A DNA stretch of 64,000 nucleotides from an uncultured Saprospiraceae bacterium (GCA_937921825.1 CAKZVK010000005.1:28385-92384); one strand, 5' to 3'; numbered from the stretch's first letter, positions 35,458 to 44,814 are shown. A program made the numbers and translations. The notes: generated by a model from the sequence alone, not told the origin.

Positions 35458-35958
35458 TTAGCTCAAAGATTCAAAATAGCCTGTTTCTCGGTTCTTACGA
35501 ACGTTGTTCCAGTTATAATAACGTCCATTCATAGAGATATATACCCCTGGTTCTAAAGTTTGTACAAAAGCCAGAGCTGATCCCAAATTGAAAAAGCCAT
35601 CGGAGGAGGTACCAAAGGCAATGGGCACCATGGCTCCAGTAAGCACGATAGTTTTGGAGCTTAGACTCTGCTCAGAAAGGTAAGCAGCAGTTTCTACTAT
35701 AGTATCTGTACCATGTGTAATAAGAATCTTATTGGCTTCTGTGCCTATACATTCTTCGAGAATATCAGCTCTTTCCAGATCGGTCATTTCGAGACTGTCT
35801 ATCATCATCAGGGTTTTGACCTTGAGATTTAAAGTAGATCTTCCTAACTCAAACATCTCTATAAGATGTGTATCCTTAAAGTAAAGTTCTCCGGTGATGT
35901 AATTGTAATCTTTATCAAAGGTGCCACCAGTTACAAAAACCTGAATCGGATCATTCAT
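35458..35958 (-). CDS. One-domain asparaginase-like protein
   Basis: This is the N-terminal domain only of an L-asparaginase of the type I/II fold. The catalytic Thr elements are present: VFVTGGTFDK (first Thr) and LITHGTDTIVETA (second Thr with Asp), and VLTGAMVPIAFGTSSDG follows. A full asparaginase has about 330 residues with a second domain that completes the active site in the dimer; this protein has 166 and ends cleanly at a stop. Single-domain proteins like this occur in other bacteria, so it is probably a real family rather than a truncated gene. The true substrate is unknown. Confidence 0.85.
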   Translation of the reverse strand: MNDPIQVFVTGGTFDKDYNYITGELYFKDTHLIEMFELGRSTLNLKVKTLMMIDSLEMTDLERADILEECIGTEANKILITHGTDTIVETAAYLSEQSLSSKTIVLTGAMVPIAFGTSSDGFFNLGSALAFVQTLEPGVYISMNGRYYNWNNVRKNRETGYFESLS

Positions 35959-36020
35959 AAGATTGATTTCTATTTGACGCTAAAAATATGTTTAAAACAT
36001 TCAATCTTGCAAAACTTAGT

Positions 36021-36028
36021 TACATTTG
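36021..36028 (+). promoter_or_regulatory. TAnnTTTG element of the aminotransferase gene
   Basis: TACATTTG is an exact match to the -7 consensus, 19 nt before the ATG at 36048. The nearest TTG upstream (36007-36009) is too close to be a normal -33 element. Confidence 0.5.
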
Positions 36029-36047
36029 ATATTCAAAAATATCTAAT

Positions 36048-37247
36048 ATGTCTAGTCATTTATTATCTAGCAAGTTGAGCAGTATGTCTGAGTCAGCAAC
36101 CATCAAGATGGCACAGAAAGCTAGAGAACTAAAATCTCAAAGTGTAGATGTCATCAGCCTGAGCCTAGGAGAGCCTGATTTTGATACGCCTGATTTTATC
36201 AAGGAAGCCGCTAAGCAAGCTCTAGATAAAGGAATGACAAAGTATACGCCAGTCCCAGGTCTATTAGAACTAAGACAGTCGATCTGTGACAAACTTAAGA
36301 GAGATAATAAGCTAAATTATACTCCGAAAGAAATAGTTGTTTCTAATGGGGCGAAGCAGTGCATTGCTAATGTATGCCTATCGCTATTAGATCCTAACGA
36401 TGAGGTGATCATATTTACACCTTACTGGGTCTCCTATTTCGAGATTGTAAAATTCGCTGGTGGCTCACCTGTTCCTGTATATGCAGGGATAGAACAAGAC
36501 TACAAAGTCATACCTGCTCAGCTGAAGGAAGCTATAAATGATAACACTAAGCTCATCATCTACTCCTCTCCTTCTAATCCTACAGGTAGTGTCTATACTG
36601 AAGCGGAAATTGCTGCTCTTGCAGAAGTTATCAAAACCAAGCCAGACCTGTATGTGCTCTCTGATGAAATCTATGAGTACATAACGTTCAATGCTAAAAA
36701 CCCAAGTATAGCCTCCATGCCTGGTATGCAGGAGAGAACTATTCTAGTCAATGGTATGTCTAAGGGTTTTGCAATGACTGGATGGAGACTTGGTTATCTC
36801 GCAGCTCCACAATGGATTGCTGCGGCCTGTGCTAAGGTACAAGGACAGTTCACTTCAGGAGCGACGGCTTTCGGTCAAGCAGCCGCAGCAATCGCTCTGC
36901 AGCATGATCCTAGTGCGCTAGATTATATGAAAGAAAAATTTCTAGAACGTAAGAATCTAGTAAAGAAAATGCTAGAAGATATACCAGGCATGAGAGTGAA
37001 TGATCCACAAGGAGCTTTCTATTTCTTTCCTAATATCTCTTCATTCTTTGGAAAGACAAATGGTACCAGACGTATAGATGATGCAGATGAATTTGTAGAT
37101 GTCTTACTAGATGAAGCCCATGTTGCAGTCGTAACTGGTTCAGCATTTGGAGATAAGAATTCCTTCAGGATTTCTTATGCTACTTCTAATGAAGTACTGA
37201 TAGAAGCAATGACTAGGATCAAACGAGTACTCGCGACTTACAGCTAA
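36048..37247 (+). CDS. Aspartate aminotransferase, class I/II PLP family
   Basis: This PLP enzyme transfers the amino group between aspartate and 2-oxoglutarate, probably of the Ib subgroup. The N-terminal signature is VISLSLGEPDFDTPDFIKEA, with VVSNGAKQCIANVCLSLLDP and SSPSNPTGSVY. The PLP-binding Lys239 is in VNGMSKGFAMTGWRLGYLA. Length is 399 residues. Its frame ends one base from the stop of the convergent TlpA-like gene. Other amino-acid specificity within class I cannot be excluded. Confidence 0.93.
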   Translation: MSSHLLSSKLSSMSESATIKMAQKARELKSQSVDVISLSLGEPDFDTPDFIKEAAKQALDKGMTKYTPVPGLLELRQSICDKLKRDNKLNYTPKEIVVSNGAKQCIANVCLSLLDPNDEVIIFTPYWVSYFEIVKFAGGSPVPVYAGIEQDYKVIPAQLKEAINDNTKLIIYSSPSNPTGSVYTEAEIAALAEVIKTKPDLYVLSDEIYEYITFNAKNPSIASMPGMQERTILVNGMSKGFAMTGWRLGYLAAPQWIAAACAKVQGQFTSGATAFGQAAAAIALQHDPSALDYMKEKFLERKNLVKKMLEDIPGMRVNDPQGAFYFFPNISSFFGKTNGTRRIDDADEFVDVLLDEAHVAVVTGSAFGDKNSFRISYATSNEVLIEAMTRIKRVLATYS

Positions 37248-37248
37248 T

Positions 37249-38712
37249 CTACTTGTCTTCTTTATCTTTGATGTCTTCGCTAGGCATAGCTGGAGGAAGT
37301 ATTTCTTCTCTACCATCTCTAGTGATAATCTCTCTCATGACTGCATCTAACTGGTCTGCACCAATACTTTTAATGAGTATCTCTCTGTCTTTATCTAATA
37401 CAAAGACCTTTGGAGTGGTAACAACATTATACTTGAGCTTGAATCTCGATCTGTGATATTGGTCAGCTGCATTGATAAAGCCTAGCATGTTTTTCTCTTC
37501 TATTTTCTCCCAGCAGTTTTTAGTCTTATCTTGATGCTTTGTACAGATGGCAAAGATCTTGACACCTGTATCTTTCCAGTGATCATTGAACTCTACAAAC
37601 TTAGGCATCATCTTCGTACAGTGACCACAGTCTGGAGCCCAAAATAGGAGAACTAGGTATTCATAGTCTATCTCGCTGATGCTTACTGTCGTCTTTTCGT
37701 CTTCTTTATAGACTTGGAGATCGGCCCCTATTTTACCTAATAATGAAGGCTTGATCTTATCAGAATTATCAATGATTTTGGTCAGGTTTTCTTCTGATAC
37801 CCAAGGGGCCTTCCCTTTCTTGTAGTAATTATCTACTAAGTGTACATAAAGGGCATCATAACCAATAATCTTACTCTTGCCATACTTGCTAAGAAAAGTA
37901 CTCAGATAAAACCTGAATGTTTCTTCAGCTGGTTCCATCTTGTCTAAGAGGTAATCCAAGCTTATCGCTAAGCTGTCAGGATGGTTAGCCGTCAGCTTTT
38001 CTAGATAACTATCTACTTTATTCTGAATGACACCTAATCTCAAAGAAGCAGGGTCTGCTAAGTCTAGATTGTCAAAGTAGTGTTTCTTATAAAATTTGAA
38101 TCTTTCTTGTTGTGGGTTTTCAGCATCCTCAAAGTCTGGAATCTCTATATCTTTTCCAGCTTTTATGATTTTAGCAGAGATGCTGTTAGGTTGTTCTTTG
38201 ACTATCTTTTCTTGAAAGTCAACGACTTGCTTATCCAACTTATCGAGTTCTTTTTCAAAAGAGTCAAAGGCTTGATTCGCTTTCTGCAGAGCTGCTATAG
38301 TATCTCGAAGTTCTTGAGCTTTTGGTTTTAGATCACTTATGAGCATTACATAATCTTGGAACAACTCATTGTCCTTACTGCCTTTGAATTTTATAAGATG
38401 CTTAGACTCCAGATCGTATTCTATACTAAAGTCCTTTTCTTCCTCATTGACATTAAACTGGATGTATTCTTTGTCGGGATAAGTCAGTAGCAAATAGAGT
38501 CCATTATCTAGCGTATCAGTTCCCGTGAGTTGGAAGCTTCCTGGTTTGTGCGCATAAATCGTATCACGTACGAGTTGCTTGTCACCATAGTAATAACCTA
38601 CTACGAGAGTATCATTCTCATAACCATTTATTTTGATATCAATGTTGTATTGCCCCTGTAGTAGAGTCACAAAACTTATACAAACTAGAGTTGCTAAAAA
38701 TCTTAGAATCAT
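37249..38712 (-). CDS. Periplasmic thioredoxin-fold protein (TlpA-like, DUF4369/DUF5106 type)
   Basis: This is a 487-residue exported protein of the TlpA/ResA-like disulfide group common in Bacteroidota. It has a signal peptide (ILRFLATLVCISFVTLLQGQ) and an N-terminal β-rich region of the DUF4369 kind (NIDIKINGYENDTLVVGYY). A long helical middle follows, and then a thioredoxin domain with the CxxC motif in VLLFWAPDCGHCTKMMPKF and a cis-Pro region VTTPKVFVLDKD. The tail is acidic and Lys-rich. It probably reduces or rearranges disulfides of envelope proteins. Confidence 0.85.
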   Translation of the reverse strand: MILRFLATLVCISFVTLLQGQYNIDIKINGYENDTLVVGYYYGDKQLVRDTIYAHKPGSFQLTGTDTLDNGLYLLLTYPDKEYIQFNVNEEEKDFSIEYDLESKHLIKFKGSKDNELFQDYVMLISDLKPKAQELRDTIAALQKANQAFDSFEKELDKLDKQVVDFQEKIVKEQPNSISAKIIKAGKDIEIPDFEDAENPQQERFKFYKKHYFDNLDLADPASLRLGVIQNKVDSYLEKLTANHPDSLAISLDYLLDKMEPAEETFRFYLSTFLSKYGKSKIIGYDALYVHLVDNYYKKGKAPWVSEENLTKIIDNSDKIKPSLLGKIGADLQVYKEDEKTTVSISEIDYEYLVLLFWAPDCGHCTKMMPKFVEFNDHWKDTGVKIFAICTKHQDKTKNCWEKIEEKNMLGFINAADQYHRSRFKLKYNVVTTPKVFVLDKDREILIKSIGADQLDAVMREIITRDGREEILPPAMPSEDIKDKEDK

Positions 38713-38781
38713 ATTACAAATAACACTTAGGATATAGAAATCATCAATAGATGACCCAACTTTAATAAATCTTTAATTTTA

Positions 38782-39726
38782 CTACTCAACGGTAACCCCT
38801 CTCTGATTCGCTAGTAAAAACAAGACTGCCATACGGACAGCTACCCCATTTTCTACTTGCTGCAGAATGATGGAATGTTCGCTATCTGCTACATCTCCAT
38901 CTAATTCTATGCCTCTATTAATGGGGCCAGGGTGCATGATTATCTTATGCTTGTCCAGACTATCTAAGATCTTCTTATTGATACCGTAGTACATGGTATA
39001 CTCTCTTAGACTAGGGATGTACTTTATGTCTTGTCGCTCTAGCTGTATACGGAGGACATTAGCGATGTCACACCAGTTGAGACTATCTCTTAGATCATAA
39101 GAGGCTTCGATGCCTAGAGATTTTATATGTTTTGGAATCAACGTCGGTGGTCCGCAGACTCTTACCTTTGCGCCTAATTTCTTGAGACAATAGATATTAC
39201 TGAGTGCTACTCTAGAGTGCATAATATCTCCGAATATGCAGACTTTCTTCCCTTTTAAATTGCCTACAGCTTCCTGCATAGAGAAGGCATCAAGTAGTGC
39301 CTGAGTAGGATGCTCATGTGTGCCGTCACCAGCATTTATAATCTGAGCATCGATATGCTTAGACAGGAAGTAATGAGCTCCAGGTGCGGGATGTCTCATG
39401 ACTATCATATCCACTTTCATAGATAGGATATTATTGACGGTATCTAGAAGAGTTTCTCCTTTTTTGACAGAGCTGGTAGAAGAAGAAAAATTGATGACAT
39501 CTGCTGACAATCTCTTTTCTGCTAACTCAAAGGAAAGTTTAGTTCGCGTAGAGTTTTCAAAAAATAAATTGGCAATAGTTACGTCCCTGAGCGATGGCAC
39601 TTTCTTGATCGGTCTATTGATGACATCTTTAAACTTTTCAGCTGTCGAAAAAATAAGCTCAATATCTTCCTTCGTAATATATTTTATACCTAGAAGATGC
39701 TTTGTGCTCAAAGTTCCTTCACTCAT
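38782..39726 (-). CDS. pyrB: Aspartate carbamoyltransferase, catalytic subunit
   Basis: PyrB forms N-carbamoyl-aspartate from carbamoyl phosphate and aspartate, the committed step of pyrimidine synthesis. Carbamoyl phosphate binds at FFENSTRTKLSFELAEKRL. RHPAPGAHYFLS and ATAQ-equivalent THEHPTQALLDAFSMQE follow, and MHPGPINRGIELDGDVAD closes the aspartate site. Length is 314 residues. The ATG follows directly after the pyrR stop with no gap, so both are on one mRNA. No regulatory PyrI subunit gene is adjacent. Confidence 0.97.
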   Translation of the reverse strand: MSEGTLSTKHLLGIKYITKEDIELIFSTAEKFKDVINRPIKKVPSLRDVTIANLFFENSTRTKLSFELAEKRLSADVINFSSSTSSVKKGETLLDTVNNILSMKVDMIVMRHPAPGAHYFLSKHIDAQIINAGDGTHEHPTQALLDAFSMQEAVGNLKGKKVCIFGDIMHSRVALSNIYCLKKLGAKVRVCGPPTLIPKHIKSLGIEASYDLRDSLNWCDIANVLRIQLERQDIKYIPSLREYTMYYGINKKILDSLDKHKIIMHPGPINRGIELDGDVADSEHSIILQQVENGVAVRMAVLFLLANQRGVTVE

Positions 39727-40281
39727 CTATCCTTTCTTATTAGCTGAAAAAATCAAAATCTTGTCTTCTCCATCTTGGTGCTCCCATTGGACTTTGACAA
39801 AGGCCTCATCTAAGGCATCTACTTGTAGCCCTGTGAAGTCAGACTTTATCGGGAGATGTCTATTATATCTCCTGTCTACCATGGTGAGCAGCTCTATCTT
39901 ATCTGCTCTTCCGAAATCTTGTAAGGCAGAGATTGCAGCATGTATAGTACGACCAGTGTAGAGGACATCATCTATTAGTAGGATTTTCTTGGAGTCTATA
40001 TCAAAGTCAATCTGGGTGGCATTGGCTTTGATAGGTGTAGACCTCATTCTAAAGTCATCTCTATAGAAAGTAATGTCTAGCTTACCTAGATGGATCTCTC
40101 GTTTCTTATCCTTTGCGGAAATAATGCTGATAAGACGTTCAGCAAGAATGACACCTTTCTCCTGTATACCAATAATGAGAATAGGTTCTTTTTCCTTGTA
40201 GTTCTCTACTATTTGGCTTGCTAACCTCTGTAAGGTTATCTTAAATCTAGAAGGGCTAAGAATTTGTTTGCCGCGCTGCAT
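39727..40281 (-). CDS. pyrR: Pyrimidine regulator / uracil phosphoribosyltransferase-like PyrR
   Basis: PyrR has the type I phosphoribosyltransferase fold and, in known cases, binds UMP and pyrimidine mRNA to control attenuation. The PRPP-binding motif is KILLIDDVLYTGRTIHAAI, and ILIIGIQEKGVILAERL and LGKLDITFYRDDF are family features. Length is 184 residues. It heads the pyrR-pyrB pair. A TATCTTTG element ends 7 nt before its ATG, leaving no leader for PyrR-controlled attenuation ahead of pyrR itself, so any control of this transcript must work in another way. Confidence 0.93.
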   Translation of the reverse strand: MQRGKQILSPSRFKITLQRLASQIVENYKEKEPILIIGIQEKGVILAERLISIISAKDKKREIHLGKLDITFYRDDFRMRSTPIKANATQIDFDIDSKKILLIDDVLYTGRTIHAAISALQDFGRADKIELLTMVDRRYNRHLPIKSDFTGLQVDALDEAFVKVQWEHQDGEDKILIFSANKKG

Positions 40282-40288
40282 TGGGAAT

Positions 40289-40296
40289 CAAAGATA
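40289..40296 (-). promoter_or_regulatory. TAnnTTTG element of pyrR-pyrB
   Basis: On the minus strand TATCTTTG is followed by ATTCCCA and then the pyrR ATG, a 7-nt spacing that implies a leaderless or near-leaderless mRNA. It is an exact consensus match; no clear -33 element is seen. Confidence 0.5.
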
Positions 40297-40316
40297 TTAC
40301 ATTGTACCAATTCTTC

Positions 40317-42728
40317 CTATGCAGAAAGTTTATTCTCTTTATAAAGTGTCCACAGGTAGAAGGCCGATCCCAATAAGAACAAGATATTAGAAACGAGCCC
40401 TATCAGCTTTCCAGTTTTATTACTATCTGGCTTGAACTCAAATACTATCTTATGAGTACCACTAGGTACTTCCATCGCTCGGAGGGCATAATTGGCTCTA
40501 ATGTGCTCTACTGGCTGATCATCTATATAGCTTTTCCATCCTTTATTAGGCCCATACCACATCTCTGAGAATACAGCGAACTGAGGAGAAGAGGCATTAC
40601 TCGTGTAGACTAACCTGTCAGGTTCATACGAGTCTAGCTTTATAGAACCTAATTTGTCAAAGCTCGTAGAAGATAATTTTGATTTGAATTCTTGGTGTAC
40701 AATAGCGGTACCCAAGGGATCAAAATCAGAGAGTGCCTCTATTTCATCATCAGCCGTCGGGACAATTTTTACTGAGTTTACAAACCAAGCATTACCAAGT
40801 GCTGCGGAATTAAGCCTAGCATCTTCTTGTACTGGCTGCCCGGTAATGAAATACTTAGTATTCAACATATTAAGTACGTTCATATTATTCTTGGTAATAT
40901 GATAGTCTCTTAAATCTTCGAATCGCTGCAGTTTCGCAGCGTGATTACCACCTATTGTCTTGTGAAAGTATGAGGCAAAGGAAGAGTTAAAAGTATTGAT
41001 AGTGTTATCAAGGACTCTGAAATTCGGGTCTTTGTCATTTAAAATTTGAACATCTACTGGTCTTGGTGTAAAGTAGGCCTCTGATTTACGTTTAGATTGA
41101 TACTTTTCAGAACTGATGTAATTAAAATTGACAAGGAAAAGATCCATGACCGCTATGAGTCCAATAATTATAAGAACTGGTGCTTTCTTTAATTTTCCTG
41201 TGGCAAAAGCCCACAAACTTGCAAGAGTAATCAACATATATAGTGCTGCTGTCATTGCACTAGTTCTAAGCATAGCTGCTCTATCTGCAATTATCAAATC
41301 TGCTTTAATACCTGCCTGCTCTAATCTAGTATCACCTGGTGCACTCATATCAAAAATACCTGGCCCTAAGATTCCAACTGCCAGAGTAAATAGTATAAAA
41401 CCAATCCCAGGATAAAGTATAGTCTTCTTATCGAAGGCTTTAGTATCTATGAATTTCTGTAAGCCTAGAATGGCGAGAATAGGAATGAGAATAGCTGTTA
41501 CAGATAATATTGAATTGGGAGTTCTAAACTTATTGTAGTAGGGTACGTAATCAAAAAAGAATCGGTTGAACCCTTCAAAGTTTTTACCGAGAGATAGAAG
41601 GAAGGTCAGTGACACAGCTGACAATATCCACCATTTCATATTGCCTTTGACATAGAAACAAGAGATAAAGAACAGAAAGAAAATTACAGCACCGAAGTAG
41701 ATCGGACCTTCTGTCCATGGTAGACTACCCCAATATAATGGGCCTTCGAGATTTCTAGTGGAAGCCCCTCTTTTTTTCAATTCCTTTCCGAAATTGGTGT
41801 TTTTACTTATCCTTTGTCTGTTACTGCCCCCTACTGCTAGCGGTATGAAGCTGGAAAGTAAATCCGTAGATCCATTACTCCATGACATGGCATAATCCCA
41901 AGCCAAACCATCCACCTTACTACTAGATCCTTCAGACTTACTATTCTTGAGAATAGGCGCTCCTCTCATTGTATCCTTAGAGTATTCTAATATCGGCAAA
42001 GTCTTTCCAGCCGTGGTGCCTAATGCTATCAATAGGCCTATGACTAGAATTCCAGATGATTTAAAAAAATCTAGAATGTCATTAGACTTTACAGCCTGAA
42101 CAAAAAGGAATAGAACATATATGGCCAATAGTAATCCTAGATAGTAGGTCATCTGTGGATGCGAGGCTTTTAGATTCATGGCCATACCCAAAGTAAATAC
42201 TAAGCCCCCAAGCAAGAATTTTTTTCGATAAGCCAAGATGACGCCAGCTATCAATAAAGGGCTGATCATAATGGTAGCTACCTTTGTATTATGTCCCGCT
42301 GCTAAAAGCACTAGATTATTAGTGGAGTAAGCAAAGGCAATGGACCCAATAATGGCTATCCATGGATTGATACCGAGGAGCAACAGTAGCAGATAAAAGG
42401 CCAGCATGCCTGACATAAATTTCCCTATCTCATTATTGAATCCTGTACGCATGACTTTCGCTAGGATATCAATAGCATCACTAGGTTGCTTAAAGTTGAT
42501 ATAGTAGGCCGGCATTCCACCAAACATACTTCCGGTCCATAGACTCGTCTCACCAGTTGCTTCTTGATGCTCTCTGGTTTCCTGTGCCATTCCTAACCAT
42601 TGGATCTTATCACTCTGTTGTAATTTTTCTCCTTGGAAGGCTGGAAAGAAACTAAAAACAGTTGTTAGGAAAAACAAAACTACTGCAAACAGATGTATCC
42701 AATTCTTTTTTATAATATCCATCACCAT
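40317..42728 (-). CDS. YfhO-family integral membrane protein
   Basis: This is a large polytopic membrane protein of the YfhO family, about 803 residues. YfhO proteins resemble GT-C fold glycosyltransferases and are linked to glycosylation of lipoteichoic acid in Firmicutes; the role in Bacteroidota is not established. More than ten hydrophobic segments are visible between residues 10 and 510, then a large extracytoplasmic domain (FRVLDNTINTFNSSFASYFH, PQFAVFSEMWYGPNKGW) and a last membrane helix (LIGLVSNILFLLGSAFYLW). The ATG at 42728 is chosen; ATG at 42722 and a TTG at 42743 are alternatives. Confidence 0.85.
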   Translation of the reverse strand: MVMDIIKKNWIHLFAVVLFFLTTVFSFFPAFQGEKLQQSDKIQWLGMAQETREHQEATGETSLWTGSMFGGMPAYYINFKQPSDAIDILAKVMRTGFNNEIGKFMSGMLAFYLLLLLLGINPWIAIIGSIAFAYSTNNLVLLAAGHNTKVATIMISPLLIAGVILAYRKKFLLGGLVFTLGMAMNLKASHPQMTYYLGLLLAIYVLFLFVQAVKSNDILDFFKSSGILVIGLLIALGTTAGKTLPILEYSKDTMRGAPILKNSKSEGSSSKVDGLAWDYAMSWSNGSTDLLSSFIPLAVGGSNRQRISKNTNFGKELKKRGASTRNLEGPLYWGSLPWTEGPIYFGAVIFFLFFISCFYVKGNMKWWILSAVSLTFLLSLGKNFEGFNRFFFDYVPYYNKFRTPNSILSVTAILIPILAILGLQKFIDTKAFDKKTILYPGIGFILFTLAVGILGPGIFDMSAPGDTRLEQAGIKADLIIADRAAMLRTSAMTAALYMLITLASLWAFATGKLKKAPVLIIIGLIAVMDLFLVNFNYISSEKYQSKRKSEAYFTPRPVDVQILNDKDPNFRVLDNTINTFNSSFASYFHKTIGGNHAAKLQRFEDLRDYHITKNNMNVLNMLNTKYFITGQPVQEDARLNSAALGNAWFVNSVKIVPTADDEIEALSDFDPLGTAIVHQEFKSKLSSTSFDKLGSIKLDSYEPDRLVYTSNASSPQFAVFSEMWYGPNKGWKSYIDDQPVEHIRANYALRAMEVPSGTHKIVFEFKPDSNKTGKLIGLVSNILFLLGSAFYLWTLYKENKLSA

Positions 42729-42750
42729 ATGACTATAAATCAATGAATTA

Positions 42751-42758
42751 CAAATCTA
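42751..42758 (-). promoter_or_regulatory. TAnnTTTG element of the YfhO gene
   Basis: On the minus strand this is TAGATTTG, an exact match, 22 nt before the chosen ATG and 7 nt before an in-frame TTG. Confidence 0.45.
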
Positions 42759-42800
42759 TTTTATTTTAATGGAAGATTAGCATTCTTCCCTGTAAACTTC

Positions 42801-43838
42801 TTAGTCTTTATAGATGGCGATCTGCTTTTCAGAATCGGTGACATAGCCTCTATACATCCCAGCAGTATTGAAGGGCATAACAATATTGCCCTTAGAATCT
42901 AGTGCTATCAGTCCACCAGAACCTCCTGCCTCTTTAAGTTTTTTATTGACGATGTGCTCGGCGGTTTCTTGAAGTGATTTTCCAGTGTACTCCATCATGG
43001 CAGACACGTCATGAGCTACAGAATATCTAATGAAATACTCTCCATGCCCAGTGCAAGAGACGCCGCAGGTTTTATTATTGGCATAGGTGCCAGCGCCTAT
43101 TACAGGGCTGTCGCCTATCCTATTATACCTTTTGTTGGTCATGCCTCCAGTGGAGGTTCCTGCTACGATATCTCCATTCATATCTAGAGCTACTGCTCCT
43201 ACAGTTCCGAATTTGGACTCAGAAAGTTCGGTCTCTTCCAGGCCTACCTCTTTTTCCTTTTCTAGGATCCGTTGGAGGCTATTCCATCTGCGCTCGGTCT
43301 TGAAGTAAGAAGGATCTATAGTCTCTATGCCTGATTTTTCGGCAAAGGTTTCTGCACCTGCTCCTACCATAAAGACATGCTCTGATTTTTCTAGCACGGC
43401 CTGAGCCGCTAGAATAGGATTCTTAATAGTTGTAATGCCTCCGACTGCACCAGCTTCCATATCACTGCCTCGCATCAGGGAAGCATCTAATTCATTCTTG
43501 CCAGAGTTAGTAAATACAGCACCTTTGCCTGCATTGAAAAGTGGAGAGTTTTCCATCGAGATTATAGTCTGAGTGACGGCCTCCATACTGCTCCCTCCTT
43601 TACTTAGTACTTGCTGTCCGATCTCTAGCGCATCACTCAGTGCTTTTGTGTAGGCCTCTTCTTTTTCTGGGGTCATCTGAGCTCTAGTAATGGTGCCAGC
43701 GCCACCGTGTATAACCATGGCATACTTCACAGCTTTGGTCTCTTGTGAACTCTCATCTTTTGGTATAGGAGTAGAATTTGTTTCTGTACAAGAATAGATT
43801 AGGCAAGCAATAGCCAGCAGAATTAAGTTTCTAAGCAT
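42801..43838 (-). CDS. Isoaspartyl peptidase / type 2 L-asparaginase, lipoprotein
   Basis: This is an N-terminal nucleophile hydrolase that cleaves isoaspartyl dipeptides and asparagine after self-processing. The catalytic Thr is in FGTVGAVALDMNGDIVAGTS; GGMTNKRYNRIGDSPVIGAG supplies the substrate and sodium loops. The N-terminal subunit has MVIHGGAGTITRAQ and FNAGKGAVFT. The 345-residue protein begins with a lipoprotein signal (ILLAIACLIYSC), so it should be anchored in the envelope rather than cytosolic. It is unrelated in fold to the asparaginase-like gene at 35458. Confidence 0.93.
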   Translation of the reverse strand: MLRNLILLAIACLIYSCTETNSTPIPKDESSQETKAVKYAMVIHGGAGTITRAQMTPEKEEAYTKALSDALEIGQQVLSKGGSSMEAVTQTIISMENSPLFNAGKGAVFTNSGKNELDASLMRGSDMEAGAVGGITTIKNPILAAQAVLEKSEHVFMVGAGAETFAEKSGIETIDPSYFKTERRWNSLQRILEKEKEVGLEETELSESKFGTVGAVALDMNGDIVAGTSTGGMTNKRYNRIGDSPVIGAGTYANNKTCGVSCTGHGEYFIRYSVAHDVSAMMEYTGKSLQETAEHIVNKKLKEAGGSGGLIALDSKGNIVMPFNTAGMYRGYVTDSEKQIAIYKD

Positions 43839-43899
43839 AACTTATATAAATTTAGCATGTCAAAATTGGCATAACAGAAAGATACTAATTCAATTCCCT

Positions 43900-44814
43900 T
43901 TGCCTATAAATCCTCACAAATATTTGATAGTACTTACAGGTCCAACAGCTATCGGCAAGACAGCCCTTTCTTTGGAACTAGTGGAACATTTTGATTCCAT
44001 TATCATCTCTGCAGACAGCAGACAGGTCTATAAGGAGATGAGCATCGGCACTGCAAAACCCTCTGCTGATGAGAGACAGAGGGGTAAGATGCAGTTGGTA
44101 GATCACATCTCCATAGAGACACCATACTCAGCAGGGATCTATGAAAAAGAAGCTATGGCTATCATCCATAAGTCACATGAAGAGGGGCAAATACCCATAC
44201 TCTGTGGAGGCACTGGCCTCTATATAAAAGCCATCTGCGAAGGACTCGATAAGATGCCAGCAATAGAAAAAGAGATTATAGAAACATTAGATGAAAACTT
44301 AGAACAGAAAGGTTTGTCAGTACTGCAGGCTGAGCTAGAAGCTAAAGATCCCCAGTACTATGCCCGAGCAGATATCCAGAATAGTTATAGAGTCATAAGA
44401 GCCCTAAGTGTCATCAGGCAAACGGGTAAGCCATTTAGCTCTTACCTCAGTCAGACCAAAGCAGAAAGGAAATTTACACCTATCTATATCGTTCTAGACA
44501 TGGAAAGAGCCCAGCTCTACGATAGAATAAATCAGCGAGTTCTAGCGATGGTGGAGGAAGGACTCATAAAGGAAGTAGAGTCCTTGATTCCTTATAGAGA
44601 TCTGAGAGCCTTGAATACAGTAGGATACTCAGAAGTATTCGAATATCTAGATGGTAATGTTTCCTTGGATGAGGCCATTAATTTGATACAGAGAAACAGT
44701 CGTAGATATGCTAAGCGCCAGTCTACTTGGAATAGGAATCAAATTACAAGTTCAAGTTTTCATCCTTCAGAGCTATCTAAAATCATCAGCTACATAGAAG
44801 GAGAACTAAAGTAG
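43900..44814 (+). CDS. miaA: tRNA dimethylallyltransferase
   Basis: MiaA transfers the dimethylallyl group to N6 of A37 in tRNAs that read UNN codons, the first step of the modification completed by MiaE (2009). The P-loop is VLTGPTAIGKTALSLEL. SADSRQVYKEMSIGTAKPS and CGGTGLYIKAI follow, and the C-terminal tRNA-binding end has RRYAKRQSTWNR. Length is 304 residues. The start is TTG at 43900; a second TTG at 43924 would also precede the P-loop, so the exact start is open. Its end overlaps the convergent ArsC-like gene by 9 nt. Confidence 0.96.
   Translation: MPINPHKYLIVLTGPTAIGKTALSLELVEHFDSIIISADSRQVYKEMSIGTAKPSADERQRGKMQLVDHISIETPYSAGIYEKEAMAIIHKSHEEGQIPILCGGTGLYIKAICEGLDKMPAIEKEIIETLDENLEQKGLSVLQAELEAKDPQYYARADIQNSYRVIRALSVIRQTGKPFSSYLSQTKAERKFTPIYIVLDMERAQLYDRINQRVLAMVEEGLIKEVESLIPYRDLRALNTVGYSEVFEYLDGNVSLDEAINLIQRNSRRYAKRQSTWNRNQITSSSFHPSELSKIISYIEGELK

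Noticed and set aside
35866..36078. A 70-codon frame across the asparaginase and aminotransferase starts
   Set aside because: It overlaps the N-termini of two well supported genes and a promoter element.
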